The notes below the pieces were generated by a model, which saw only the letters and a program-made list of their open reading frames with translations, was not told where the DNA came from and ran no database searches. This document shows positions 1 through 9,019 of a stretch of 64,000 bases of DNA, piece after piece (position 1 is the first letter of the stretch; each line of letters starts with the position of its first letter). A program made the position numbers and the translations under genes. Origin of the DNA: Flavobacterium pectinovorum (GTDB taxonomy: Bacteria; Bacteroidota; Bacteroidia; Flavobacteriales; Flavobacteriaceae); assembly GCF_022802975.1 (NCBI RefSeq), contig NZ_JAFEVZ010000005.1, positions 248,001-312,000 on the forward strand. The letters are read 5' to 3'.

Positions 1-168
1 AACAGAAAAAGGGCTTCCTCCTAAAATTACGGCTTTATACGATGATAAATCACTAGGAAAGTGATTGTAAGGAAAAATTTCGCAGAATATATTTAATTCG
101 CGAACTCTACGCGCAATAAGCTGAGTATATTGCGATCCGAAATCTAAAATAAGTACGTTGTGTTGCAT
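1..168 (-). CDS. guaA: GMP synthase (glutamine-hydrolysing), N-terminal fragment
   Basis: This is the 5' end of a minus-strand gene that runs off the left edge; 56 codons are visible from an ATG at 166-168. The translation begins [20 protein letters not shown] and continues through RRVREL to the KAVILGGSP motif. That is the typical start of the class I glutamine amidotransferase domain of GuaA, which supplies ammonia for conversion of XMP to GMP in the cytoplasm. The catalytic Cys-His-Glu triad and the ATP-pyrophosphatase domain lie outside the window. The match is nearly identical in pattern to GuaA of other Bacteroidota, so the call is firm although only about a tenth of the protein is present. 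Confidence 0.93.
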   Translation of the reverse strand, partial: MQHNVLILDFGSQYTQLIARRVRELNIFCEIFPYNHFPSDLSSYKAVILGGSPFSV

Positions 169-344
169 GCGCAAAAATACTTTTTATATTCGAAAATGAA
201 AAATGGAATTTTGATTTTTTTTGCAATGTATATTTCTTAACTTTTAAGACACTACTATTTAAACATAAGCATAACTGAATAGCTTAATTTTGTATTTATT
301 TAAACTTGTTTATATACTAAAATTATAAAAAAGCAAAAACAAGC

Positions 345-1097
345 TTATTTGGAAGCTTTTTTAGGAGCTTTTTTAAGAAGTTTACTATCTTTTACAATGA
401 TAAATTTTGCTTTAAACCCTGTATCTAAATTATCCCAAGTATCAGATAAAATATGATTACCCTCAGCATCAAAAATTTCAAACCCTCCTGTATTCCCTCC
501 TAAGGAACCAATATTAAGTGCTTCAATTGCTAAAGTATTAAATCCTTCATTAAATATTATTTTAAATTTTTGATATCCGGAATCCAATAACATCCTTTCT
601 ACAAGAACATCATCATTAAAAATTGCTTTTATTAAATCACCATCAATTGCTCCAGCATCTCGACATTTTATAATAAAATAAGCTGAACTTGTATAAATAT
701 TACCAAATTCAAGGTTTTTTCTAACTAACTGTCCTCTACCCTCTTTTAACCCTGCATCTTTTACAGCTTTATCCAAATCTTTCTCCATTTTACCAACGTA
801 GCGATCCCCCGGATTAGCAAAATCGTTCTCAGTAGACATCGAAAACTTACTTTTTTCCTCGCCAATCTGAAACTTAGATTTTGGAGCTATCATAGGATTA
901 TCGAAAACGTTAGGTGTTTTAATACTGGGAATATCTGTATTTTCTGTCTGCGGATTTTTAATTTCAGGAGCCGGTATTTTTTTAGTTTTAGCATCGAGCT
1001 TTGGAGCTGGGATAGGTTTAAAACCCGAGTTGAATTCTACCTGCGCAGATGCAGTCAGAACAATAAAAAACAATATGAAAAATAAAATATGCTTCAT
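345..1097 (-). CDS. secreted protein of unknown function
   Basis: This 250-residue protein has a clear signal peptide (MKHILFFILFFIVLTASAQ, cleavage after the Ala-Gln region). A Pro/Lys-rich low-complexity segment follows (about residues 28-80, repeated IPAP and P-K spacing). The C-terminal globular part (about 95-240) contains a Gly-rich turn (GSLGGNTGG) and ends in a basic tail. I see no catalytic motif and no T9SS sorting domain. It lies on the same strand as guaA, 176 bases upstream of it, and so could precede it in a transcript. I do not recognise the family beyond being typical of Flavobacterium exported proteins; periplasmic or outer-membrane-associated location is inferred. Confidence 0.75.
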   Translation of the reverse strand: MKHILFFILFFIVLTASAQVEFNSGFKPIPAPKLDAKTKKIPAPEIKNPQTENTDIPSIKTPNVFDNPMIAPKSKFQIGEEKSKFSMSTENDFANPGDRYVGKMEKDLDKAVKDAGLKEGRGQLVRKNLEFGNIYTSSAYFIIKCRDAGAIDGDLIKAIFNDDVLVERMLLDSGYQKFKIIFNEGFNTLAIEALNIGSLGGNTGGFEIFDAEGNHILSDTWDNLDTGFKAKFIIVKDSKLLKKAPKKASK

Positions 1098-1280
1098 TGA
1101 AAAAGTATTATCGAATCGGCTTTTAAAATTTTATAAAATCAAACAATATAGCTTCGCAAAAATAGCATAATTTAATTAGTAGCTGCGACTTTATGAGTTT
1201 TATAACAATATATTAGGCTAATTTTTAGAATCAAAAAACCTGCCAAAAAAGTTTTTCATCACACACAACTGCTTATTATG

Positions 1281-1379
1281 AAGCGCATGAGGGATTGAAG
1301 CGGTATCCTTTTATGAAGTGAAACGGAATAAAAGATTTAGCGAAAAGCCCGACCCGCTTTTTCTGCGGGACATGCCCAA
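1281..1379 (+). ncRNA. Flavo-1-like structured intergenic element, copy A
   Basis: The order of conserved blocks (GGGATTGAAGCGGTATCCTTTT, a short variable hairpin, AAAAGATTTAGCGAAAAGC, then a CCCGC/GCGGG stem) matches three other copies in this window at 29911, 36572 and 55570. The pattern resembles my memory of the Flavo-1 RNA motif of Bacteroidota. The CCTTTTAT and ATAAAAGA blocks can pair. It fills the 420-base gap between two divergent genes, in which I see no coding potential. Confidence 0.5.
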
Positions 1380-1535
1380 ATCATTCAAAATTATAACAAA
1401 AAGAAGTTATTTCTTGATAAAGGATTGGTGTTGAATTAATGCTATTGTAATTCTATTTTTTTAAATTGCAAGCCATTAATCTAACTGCAAAATGCTTTTG
1501 AATTAATTTAAAGTATTTTGAAAAATTATAAAAAA

Positions 1536-1922
1536 ATGAAAAGAGAAAACATCTTAACAGGATCACCGTGGGAAGACAAAATGGGATATTGTCGTGCCGT
1601 AAGAATTGGCAATATTATTGAAGTTTCGGGCACTGTAGCTATTGTTGACGGCGAAAAAGTGAAAGCTGACGATGCTTACGCACAAACTTATAATATTCTG
1701 GAACGCATTGAAAAAGTATTAGAAGATTTGAATGTTGGAATGAAAGATGTGATCAGAACCCGAATTTTTACTACCAATATTGCTACGTTTGAAGAAGTTG
1801 CAAGAGCACACGCCGCTTTTTTTAAAGATGTAAAGCCTACAACCGGTTTTTATGAAATCAGCAAACTGGTTGCACCTGAGTATCTGGTTGAAATTGAATT
1901 TACAGCTGTGGTACAGGAATAA
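1536..1922 (+). CDS. Rid family (YjgF/YER057c/UK114) protein
   Basis: This 128-residue cytoplasmic protein has the complete Rid fold pattern: an IEVSGTVA strand, the DAYAQTYNIL helix, the MKDVIRTRIFTTN segment and the C-terminal LVEIEFTAV strand. Rid proteins are trimers. The RidA subgroup hydrolyses reactive enamines or imines released by PLP enzymes. In RidA an arginine (PARS motif) holds the substrate, but here the equivalent stretch reads KPTTGFYE, so that Arg appears to be Thr. The protein may therefore belong to a Rid subgroup with another activity. I chose the ATG at 1536; an in-frame TTG at 1518 would add six residues. Confidence 0.88.
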   Translation: MKRENILTGSPWEDKMGYCRAVRIGNIIEVSGTVAIVDGEKVKADDAYAQTYNILERIEKVLEDLNVGMKDVIRTRIFTTNIATFEEVARAHAAFFKDVKPTTGFYEISKLVAPEYLVEIEFTAVVQE

Positions 1923-1927
1923 TTTTT

Positions 1928-2017
1928 TTGCCACGAATTTTACTGAAATTATCCGAATCGAAAATTTCACAATCAGGAATTTTTAAAATTGGTTTTAATT
2001 CGTGAAATTCGTGGCAA
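1928..2017. repeat. intergenic inverted repeat, CCACGAATT family, copy 1
   Basis: The left arm TTGCCACGAATTTTA (1928-1942) is complementary, with one mismatch, to the right arm at about 2002-2017 (GTGAAATTCGTGGCAA). The arms flank an AT-rich spacer between the Rid gene and the CLC gene. A related pair of arms is found at 41072-41172. No poly-T tract follows as in a normal terminator. Confidence 0.6.
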
Positions 2018-2027
2018 ACTTCTTTAA

Positions 2028-3284
2028 ATGAACTTTCAAAAACTAAAAGAACTATTTCTGACATCTTTCAAATGGATTTTCATTTGTACTTTAATTGGTG
2101 TTTTTTCAGGATCTGCATCTGCTTTCTTTTTAGTTTCACTTGAGTTTGTAACACAAATTAGAATTCAACACGACTGGATTATCTGGTTTTTGCCTGTTGG
2201 CGGACTCTTGGTTGGATTGAGTTATTATTATTGGGGTGAATCTGTTGTAAAAGGCAACAACTTATTATTGGAGGAGTATGAAAATCCTCAAAAAGTAATC
2301 CCGCTTAAAATGGCTCCTTTAGTTCTTTTAGGAACCTTACTTACACATTTATTTGGAGGATCTGCCGGACGAGAAGGAACTGCTGTACAAATGGGCGGCG
2401 CGATCGCAGATCAGTTTACAAAAATTTTCAAATTAGATAATTCCGAAAGAAGAATCCTGATTATTCTGGGTATCAGTGCAGGATTTGCTTCTGTTTTTGG
2501 AACACCTTTGGCAGGCGCTGTTTTTGCTTTGGAAGTTTTATATTTCAGTAAAATCAATTTTAAAAGCGGTCTTTTATCTTTTCTGGTAGCGTTTGCTGCT
2601 TATTTTACCGTTGAACTTTGGCAGGTAAAACATACTCCTTATAACATTCCGCTTGTTCCTGAATTTAATTTTACCTCTTTATTTTATACCATTATTATTG
2701 GAGTTTTATCAGGTTTTGCCGCTTTGCTTTTTTCCAGAAGCACTCATTTTTGGGGTTCTTTTTTCTCAAAAAACATTAAATATCCACCATTAAGGCCTTT
2801 TATTGGCGGAATTATTTTAGCCATTGCTATTGCGGGTTTTGGTTTTACAAAATTCTCCGGATTAGGCGTTCCTGTAATTGTAGATTCATTTTCTACTCCA
2901 AATGAATGGTATGATTTTTTACTTAAAATATTGTTTACCGGATTTACTTTAGGAGCTGGCTTTAAAGGCGGAGAAGTAACTCCCTTATTTTTTGTTGGAG
3001 CAACATTAGGAAGCGCATTGTCTCTTATTATTCCAATGCCGATTGCACTTTTAGCCGGCCTTGGATTTGTAGCTGTATTTTCGGGAGCGACCCACACTCC
3101 TATCACCTGTACCATTATGGGAATGGAACTATTTGGAATCCAGCCAGGGATTTTTATTGCTATTGCCTCTACAATTGCTTATTTTTCTTCGGGTTCTGTT
3201 GGTATTTATAAATCTCAAATTGTGAAAGGAGCCAAATATAAGTTGTATCAAAAATTACAAAGAAAAGAGTTAGAGAATTTGTAA
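2028..3284 (+). CDS. CLC-family anion transporter, probably a CLC-F fluoride/proton antiporter
   Basis: This is a 418-residue polytopic inner-membrane protein with CLC signatures in order. KGNNLLLEEYENP (about 75-87) stands in place of GSGIP, GGSAGREGTAVQMGG (111-124) carries the gating glutamate (E116), FGTPLAGAVFALEV (157-170) is present, and near the C-terminus are KGGEVTPLF and GATHTPIT. The GREGT variant of GREGP, and Asn in place of the anion-coordinating Ser, are features I associate with the fluoride-exporting CLC-F branch. The residue matching E203 of E. coli ClC is Val (V170). There is no CBS domain. I see no fluoride riboswitch in the 105-base upstream gap. Family membership is certain; fluoride specificity is inferred from these residues. 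Confidence 0.85.
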   Translation: MNFQKLKELFLTSFKWIFICTLIGVFSGSASAFFLVSLEFVTQIRIQHDWIIWFLPVGGLLVGLSYYYWGESVVKGNNLLLEEYENPQKVIPLKMAPLVLLGTLLTHLFGGSAGREGTAVQMGGAIADQFTKIFKLDNSERRILIILGISAGFASVFGTPLAGAVFALEVLYFSKINFKSGLLSFLVAFAAYFTVELWQVKHTPYNIPLVPEFNFTSLFYTIIIGVLSGFAALLFSRSTHFWGSFFSKNIKYPPLRPFIGGIILAIAIAGFGFTKFSGLGVPVIVDSFSTPNEWYDFLLKILFTGFTLGAGFKGGEVTPLFFVGATLGSALSLIIPMPIALLAGLGFVAVFSGATHTPITCTIMGMELFGIQPGIFIAIASTIAYFSSGSVGIYKSQIVKGAKYKLYQKLQRKELENL

Positions 3285-3361
3285 TAAAAATTATTCTTTT
3301 CTAAATAATTAAGATGTTTTTTTTGTAGTATTGTTTTTCCTAAATCAAATCTTACTTTACA

Positions 3362-4849
3362 ATGTCATTTGGATTTCCTGCAAGTTTTTCAGAATTAATT
3401 CCTTTAAACAATTTGTCCCAATCAGCTTTTATTCTGAGCACGATTACTGTCTGCAAAAAATTAAACTGGATTTTAATTACAGTTGATGAAGATAAAATAA
3501 TTGCTGTTTCAAAAAACAAAAAGAATACCTGGAACGAAACAATTTCAATTGCATTTGAAGAAGAAGGTACTGCAATTATAACAAGTTCGTCAAACGGCAA
3601 CCAATTTTATGATCACGGTAGAAATAAAAAAAACACGGATGCTTTTTTAGAACATTATTTTGAAAACTTAGAAAGCATTACATCTCTAAATTCACATCAA
3701 AATACTTTTCATGAACAACTAAAAATAGAACAGAATAACACTTCAGAAGATAAAGAACTGCTTATTAATTCTTTCTATTCTTTTTTTTCAATATTTATTC
3801 CGACTAAAGGTTATTTTATCACTCCAATTTTAATCTATTTAAATATTTTTTATTTTTTCATTATGGCGTTTTCCAGAGTTCGCTTTTTTTCTCCGGAAAT
3901 TCAGGAAATAATTGACTGGGGAGGAAATTATGGCCCAATAACCTCTGAAGATGAATGGTGGAGATTAATTTCAAGCTGCTTTGTTCATATTGGATTACTC
4001 CATTTAATAACTAATTGTGTTGCTTTAGCTTATGTAGGATTACTTTTAGAAAGATATTTAAAAAAATGGGGCTTTTTAATTACATATGTTCTTTGTGGCA
4101 TAGCTGCAAGTTTGTTTAGTTTATATTGGGACAAAGATAACATAAGCTTAGGGGCATCAGGGGCTGTTTTTGGTATGTATGGAATCTTGTTAACAGCTAT
4201 TATCTTTAATCTTTTAGAGAAGAAAATAAATCCCAAATTAATAATCATTTTAATTTTTTTAACTGCTCTGAATCTTTATTATAGTTTTACAGATAATATT
4301 AATCTATTTACACATATTTGCGGATTTGTTACAGGTTTAATATTTGGCTTAATACTTTATATTTTTAATAAGAAAAAGAAAATGGGGCTTCTTTTTGTGT
4401 CTTCTTCTGCAACAATCTTCATTATCTTTTTTTATATCCAATTTAAAGCTTCTCAAGTTTACATATACCAAATAATCGAATATGAAACTAGAATGCAAGA
4501 ATTTGCGGATATGGAAAAATTAGCTTTAGAAGCGTATAATTTTGAATATGGACATAGTATTTGGGCAACTAAAGAAGATGCACTCTATATGATAAAAGAC
4601 CGGGGTATATATTATTGGAATGAAAACATTTCATTACTTACCGAACTTGACAAATTATATCTGCCAAAAAAAATACATAACAGAAATGAAGATTTAATTA
4701 AATATTGCAATTTGAATATCAACTTATATGAACTTTTTTACAAAAGAGTTGATGAAAACAGTAATGATTACGACGAGAAAATCAAACAAATTAACGCTGA
4801 AATTCTTGATATTATTAAAAAAATTGAAAATGAAAACAAGAAGAGCTAA
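3362..4849 (+). CDS. rhomboid-family intramembrane serine protease
   Basis: This is a 495-residue protein. Residues 1-140 form a soluble N-terminal region that I do not recognise. A first membrane segment lies at about 150-170, and the rhomboid core runs from about 195 to 335. Core signatures are WWRLISSCFVHIGLLHLITN (with H214 and N218 of the HxxxN oxyanion motif), GASGA at 264-268 (catalytic Ser266) and FTHICGFVTG (catalytic His318). One more membrane helix follows, then a charged soluble tail of about 120 residues. Rhomboids cleave single-pass membrane proteins within the bilayer; the substrate here is unknown. The gene is preceded by the CLC gene 77 bases away and may be transcribed alone. 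Confidence 0.88.
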   Translation: MSFGFPASFSELIPLNNLSQSAFILSTITVCKKLNWILITVDEDKIIAVSKNKKNTWNETISIAFEEEGTAIITSSSNGNQFYDHGRNKKNTDAFLEHYFENLESITSLNSHQNTFHEQLKIEQNNTSEDKELLINSFYSFFSIFIPTKGYFITPILIYLNIFYFFIMAFSRVRFFSPEIQEIIDWGGNYGPITSEDEWWRLISSCFVHIGLLHLITNCVALAYVGLLLERYLKKWGFLITYVLCGIAASLFSLYWDKDNISLGASGAVFGMYGILLTAIIFNLLEKKINPKLIIILIFLTALNLYYSFTDNINLFTHICGFVTGLIFGLILYIFNKKKKMGLLFVSSSATIFIIFFYIQFKASQVYIYQIIEYETRMQEFADMEKLALEAYNFEYGHSIWATKEDALYMIKDRGIYYWNENISLLTELDKLYLPKKIHNRNEDLIKYCNLNINLYELFYKRVDENSNDYDEKIKQINAEILDIIKKIENENKKS

Positions 4850-4989
4850 AATCAAATTTCAATGAATACACCAGTTTCATCAACGTTTTTTTTATGATTA
4901 ATTGAACTTGATATCTCACAACCCCTAAAAGTGTGTTAATCTCTAAAATGATTTCAGCATTACACTAAAAAAATGTAAATTCGCACACT

Positions 4990-5994
4990 ATGAAAATACA
5001 AGATATTCAGGCAATACAGTTGTTGCTTGCTGCCCCAAAGAAAATTGCAATAATTCCGCACAGAGGCCCAGATGGTGATGCTATGGGGTCTACATTGGCT
5101 CTATACCATTTTTTATTAAAAAACAATCATCAGCCAACCGTGGTTGCTCCAAATGATTTCCCCGACTTTTTAGCCTGGCTTCCTGGTTCTGAAACCGTAA
5201 AAATATTTGAAAAAGATACTGAAAACTGCACCAAAATATTAGAAGAGGCAGAACTGATTTTTACACTTGACTTTAATGCTTTGCATCGCACCGGTGAAAT
5301 GGAACATACTTTAGCCAGGATGAAAGCTCCGTTTATCATGATCGATCATCATGAAAAACCGCATGATTATGCAGCTTATACTTATTCTGACACTTCTTTT
5401 GGTTCTACTTGTGAAATGATTTATAATTTCATTCTTTTTTTAGATAAAAAAGAAGATCTGGACAAAACCATTGCCACTTGTATTTACACCGGAATATTAA
5501 CCGATTCAGGTTCTTTTCGTTTTCCTAAAACTACAGGAAACACCCATCGTATAGTGGCTGAATTAATTGATTTAGGTGTAGAAAATACTGAAATACCGGT
5601 TTTATTGTTTGATAACAGTTCGTACAGCCGTTTACAATTATTAGGATGCGCTTTGCAGAATATGAAAATTTTATCAGCGCATAAAACATCTTACACATCA
5701 CTAACACAGGAAGAACTCGATTCATTTAATTATGTAAAAGGCGATACTGAAGGAATCGTTAATTACGGATTGAGCATAAAAGATATTATTTTTACTGCGA
5801 TTTTTATAGAAAATAAAGAAGAGAATATTATTAAAATATCTTTTCGTTCTCAGGGCGGATTTGATGTAAATCAATTTGCCAGAGATCATTTTAATGGTGG
5901 CGGTCATATTAACGCTGCAGGAGGACGATCAGAAGTTTCAATGGAAGAGACTTTGAAAAAATTTGAAGATTTAGTAACCAAACTAAAAATATAA
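4990..5994 (+). CDS. nrnA: DHH/DHHA1 phosphoesterase, NrnA-type
   Basis: This 334-residue cytoplasmic enzyme has metal-binding motifs of the DHH superfamily: IIPHRGPDGDAMGS (H24, D28, D30), LDFN (D94), IDHHEKPH (D119, H120, H121) and GILTDSGSFRF (D172). The DHHA1 substrate-binding motif GGGHINAAGG is at 303-312. NrnA-type enzymes degrade short RNA oligomers (and di-nucleotides such as pApA) and dephosphorylate 3'-phosphoadenosine 5'-phosphate. Length and motif order are complete. It is followed after only six bases by gldI, so nrnA-gldI and the two isomerase genes downstream probably form an operon. Confidence 0.93.
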   Translation: MKIQDIQAIQLLLAAPKKIAIIPHRGPDGDAMGSTLALYHFLLKNNHQPTVVAPNDFPDFLAWLPGSETVKIFEKDTENCTKILEEAELIFTLDFNALHRTGEMEHTLARMKAPFIMIDHHEKPHDYAAYTYSDTSFGSTCEMIYNFILFLDKKEDLDKTIATCIYTGILTDSGSFRFPKTTGNTHRIVAELIDLGVENTEIPVLLFDNSSYSRLQLLGCALQNMKILSAHKTSYTSLTQEELDSFNYVKGDTEGIVNYGLSIKDIIFTAIFIENKEENIIKISFRSQGGFDVNQFARDHFNGGGHINAAGGRSEVSMEETLKKFEDLVTKLKI

Positions 5995-6000
5995 CCCAAT

Positions 6001-6660
6001 ATGAACTACTTAAAACTAAGCATTTACACGTTGCTTTTTACTGTTTTATTTGTTAGTTGTAAACATCATGAGGAGGCCAGAAGACCTGTTTCACAAGCTT
6101 CGGGAACGTTTATGAAAAAATCTGTTGACAGAAACAAAAAACTGGTTGCCAACGAAGAAGATGTTATAAAAAGAATCATCAAAAACAATCCGAAAGTAAA
6201 ATATTATGCCACCAGAAAAGGATATTGGCTTTCTTATGATGAACGTAATCTAACGGATACCAAAACTCCCCGAAAAGGAGATATTGCGTATTTTAATTTA
6301 GAGATAAAAGACATAGAAGGCAAAATCATCTATTCTGAAGCTGAACTTGGACCACAAACGTATTATGTTGACAAACAAGACATCATGATGGGATTAAGAG
6401 ACGGAATCAAATTAATGCATAAAAATGAAACCGTAACTTTCCTGTTCCCATCTCATATTGCTTATGGATATCATGGAGACAACAAAAAAATCGGTACCAA
6501 TCAATCGCTGATGTGCACCGTTACCCTACGTAATTTTGTTCCTGATCCGAATGCTGCAGAAACTGCAGCTTCAACAACACAAGCTGCAGCCGGTCAAACT
6601 CCAAAAACTGCTGCGGCAAAAACAACAGCTGAAACGAAAAAAGATACAATAAACCCATAA
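6001..6660 (+). CDS. gldI: gliding motility lipoprotein GldI (FKBP-type peptidyl-prolyl isomerase)
   Basis: This 219-residue lipoprotein carries a lipobox ending LFVSC with lipidated Cys20. The FKBP-like domain spans about 85-180 ([43 protein letters not shown]). A low-complexity Ala/Thr tail follows to the end. GldI is one of the lipoproteins required for gliding in Flavobacterium and is thought to help fold motility/T9SS proteins in the periplasm. It lies six bases after nrnA and eleven bases before the next isomerase gene. The AAY/AYG substrate-pocket residues of FKBP are largely kept, so catalytic activity is possible but not shown. Confidence 0.92.
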   Translation: MNYLKLSIYTLLFTVLFVSCKHHEEARRPVSQASGTFMKKSVDRNKKLVANEEDVIKRIIKNNPKVKYYATRKGYWLSYDERNLTDTKTPRKGDIAYFNLEIKDIEGKIIYSEAELGPQTYYVDKQDIMMGLRDGIKLMHKNETVTFLFPSHIAYGYHGDNKKIGTNQSLMCTVTLRNFVPDPNAAETAASTTQAAAGQTPKTAAAKTTAETKKDTINP

Positions 6661-6671
6661 AAACAACATTA

Positions 6672-7748
6672 ATGAAAAAGAGTATTTTACTATTACTATT
6701 AGCCGTTTCCTCATTTTATTCCTGTAAAAACGAGCATAGCAATTTACCGGATGGTTTGTATGCCGATATTGAAACTAACAAAGGACATATTGTAGTTGCG
6801 CTAGACTACAAAAAAGCACCTGTAACCGTTGCTAATTTTGTAACCTTAGCCGAAGGTAAAAATGAATTTGTAACCAAAGATTATTTAAAAAAGAAACCTT
6901 TTTTTGACGGATTAAAATTTCACAGGGTTATTGAAAATTTCATGATTCAGACCGGAGATCCTGAAGGAACAGGTTCCGGAGATACCGGATATAAATTTAA
7001 AGATGAATTTTCAGATTTAAAATTTGACAAACCAGGTGTTTTGGCAATGGCCAATAATGGCCCTGGAACAAACAGCAGCCAATTCTTTATTACCCATGTA
7101 GAAACTCCATGGTTAGATAACAAACATACTGTTTTTGGGCATGTTGTAGAGGCAAAAGATCAGGAAGTAGTCAATAAGGTAGTTCAGGGTGATACAATTG
7201 TTTCTGTAACTATTATCAGAAATGGTGAAGAGGCTAAAAAGTTCGATGCTGTAAAAATTTTTACGGATCATTTTGCCGGAATAGCTAAAGAGAAAAGCAA
7301 ATATGCAGGAGTACAAAAAGAAAAAGCAGCTTCCTTAACCGCATTAAAAGCAAAAGCAACAAAAACTGCAAGCGGTTTAGAATATGTAATCACTGAGAAA
7401 GGAACAGGTAAAAAGCCCGCAACAGGCAAACAAGTATACATTAGCTACTCAGGCTTCTTAGAAGACGGAACTTTATTCGACTCAAGCTCAGCAGAAATCT
7501 CAAAAACATTTGGAAATTTTATTCAGGAAAAAGCTGATGCAAATCAATATCAGGCAATCCCTTTTACAGCCGGAAGTAAACAAGGTTTGATTCCCGGATT
7601 TATTGAAGGTATTGAGCAGCTTTCATTTGGAGATAAGGCTACTCTTTTTATTCCGTCTCATTTAGCATATGGAGCTACAGGAGCTGGAGGAGTAATTCCG
7701 CCAAATGCTGACATTATTTTCGAAATTCAATTATTAGAAAAGCCATAA
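6672..7748 (+). CDS. lipoprotein peptidyl-prolyl isomerase, cyclophilin-FKBP fusion
   Basis: This 358-residue protein carries a lipoprotein signal (FYSC, Cys18). The N-terminal cyclophilin domain (about 28-205) has [32 protein letters not shown] and HTVFGHV, the canonical active-site strings. The C-terminal FKBP domain (about 235-358) has [35 protein letters not shown] and [17 protein letters not shown]. Both classes catalyse proline isomerisation, here most likely in the periplasm. Fusion of the two classes in one chain is found in Bacteroidota. The gene is in a run with gldI upstream and a paralogue downstream. Confidence 0.92.
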   Translation: MKKSILLLLLAVSSFYSCKNEHSNLPDGLYADIETNKGHIVVALDYKKAPVTVANFVTLAEGKNEFVTKDYLKKKPFFDGLKFHRVIENFMIQTGDPEGTGSGDTGYKFKDEFSDLKFDKPGVLAMANNGPGTNSSQFFITHVETPWLDNKHTVFGHVVEAKDQEVVNKVVQGDTIVSVTIIRNGEEAKKFDAVKIFTDHFAGIAKEKSKYAGVQKEKAASLTALKAKATKTASGLEYVITEKGTGKKPATGKQVYISYSGFLEDGTLFDSSSAEISKTFGNFIQEKADANQYQAIPFTAGSKQGLIPGFIEGIEQLSFGDKATLFIPSHLAYGATGAGGVIPPNADIIFEIQLLEKP

Positions 7749-7790
7749 AAATACCTTTTAAAAGTACATATAGACTAAAATTAAAATACA

Positions 7791-8933
7791 ATGAAATTTA
7801 AATTTCTATTTTTATTTTGCCTGGCAATACTTAATCTGCAAGCGCAAACTACCAAAAAACCAGTTGCAAAACCAAAATCGAAAACTGCAACAACAAAACC
7901 AGCATCAAAAACAACTCCAAAGGCAAATCCTGCTGAAGGTATTTTTGCGACAATTTCAACAACAAAAGGTAACATTGTTTTGACTTTAGAATATGTAAAA
8001 GCCCCGGTAACGGTTGCAAATTTTATTTCTTTGGCAGAAGGTAAAAACCCGAATGTTAAAGTGGAAAAACTTAAAGGAAAACCATTTTATGACGGATTAA
8101 AATTTCACAGAGTCATCAATGACTTTATGATTCAGGGGGGTGATCCTGACGGAAACGGATCAGGAGGTCCGGGATATTCTTTTAAAGATGAATTCGTAAA
8201 AGAATTAATATTTGATAAAGGCGGTATTTTGGCAATGGCCAATTCAGGTCCTGCTACTAACGGAAGTCAATTTTTTATCACACATAAAGAAACTTCGTGG
8301 TTAAACGGAAAACATACTATTTTTGGTCATGTGGTTTCAGGAATGGACAATGTAAATAAAATTGTTCAGGATGATATCATGACAAAAATTACCATTACCC
8401 GTAAAGGTGCTGCTGCCAAAAAATTTGATGCCCTAAAAGTTATAGCTGATGATGCTAAAAAAGAGGAAGCCAAAAAAGAAGAAGCTAAAAAAGTAGTAAA
8501 AGACAAAACGGCTTATTTTACAGCTACCAAAGCAAAAGCTACAACAACAGCCTCTGGTTTAAAATATGTGATCACACAAAAAGGAACTGGTGTAAAAGGT
8601 GCCGAAGGATCTACAATTTATTTTCACTATGCAGGATATTTTGAAGATGGGAATCTTTTTGACAGCAGCATGCCAAATGTAGAAAAAGCATACGGAAAAT
8701 ATAATGCCAACAGAGATGCTCAGGGAGGTTATAAAGCTTTTCCTTTTACTGTAGGAAAAAAAGACGGCATGATCCCCGGATTTATTGAAGCGCTGGATAT
8801 AATGACAGCCGGAGATAAAGCAATCTTTTTTCTTCCTTCCAATTTAGCTTATGGTGAAGCAGGTGCCGGAGGAGTGATTCCGCCAAATGCAACCTTGATT
8901 TTTGAAATTGAAACATACAGCAAACAGCCTTAG
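7791..8933 (+). CDS. secreted peptidyl-prolyl isomerase, cyclophilin-FKBP fusion (paralogue)
   Basis: This 380-residue paralogue of the preceding gene has the same cyclophilin (about 50-225; FHRVINDFMIQGGDPDGNGS, NGSQFFITH) and FKBP (about 255-380; [33 protein letters not shown]) order. It carries an ordinary signal peptide (ending NLQAQT) rather than a lipobox, followed by a Lys/Pro/Thr-rich linker. A Lys/Glu/Ala heptad-like spacer (AKKEEAKKEEAKK) joins the two domains. It is predicted to be soluble in the periplasm. Tandem duplication from the neighbour is the simplest origin. A hairpin terminator follows 22 bases after the stop. Confidence 0.92.
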   Translation: MKFKFLFLFCLAILNLQAQTTKKPVAKPKSKTATTKPASKTTPKANPAEGIFATISTTKGNIVLTLEYVKAPVTVANFISLAEGKNPNVKVEKLKGKPFYDGLKFHRVINDFMIQGGDPDGNGSGGPGYSFKDEFVKELIFDKGGILAMANSGPATNGSQFFITHKETSWLNGKHTIFGHVVSGMDNVNKIVQDDIMTKITITRKGAAAKKFDALKVIADDAKKEEAKKEEAKKVVKDKTAYFTATKAKATTTASGLKYVITQKGTGVKGAEGSTIYFHYAGYFEDGNLFDSSMPNVEKAYGKYNANRDAQGGYKAFPFTVGKKDGMIPGFIEALDIMTAGDKAIFFLPSNLAYGEAGAGGVIPPNATLIFEIETYSKQP

Positions 8934-8954
8934 TTTTTCAGAAAACATTATACA

Positions 8955-8988
8955 CAAAACTCCATTAGAAATAATGGAGTTTTGCTTT
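8955..8988. terminator. bidirectional hairpin terminator
   Basis: AAAACTCCATT and AATGGAGTTTT form a perfect 11-bp stem around a short loop (AGAAAT), with T-rich flanks on both strands. It sits between the convergent isomerase gene (plus) and PepSY-like gene (minus). Confidence 0.8.
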
Positions 8989-9019
8989 ATATTATGATAA
9001 GATCTTAAAAATCTAAGGT

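Noticed and set aside
1923..2027. Fluoride riboswitch before the CLC gene
   Set aside because: The expected conserved GGTGATGG...CTGATGA core is absent; only an inverted repeat is seen.
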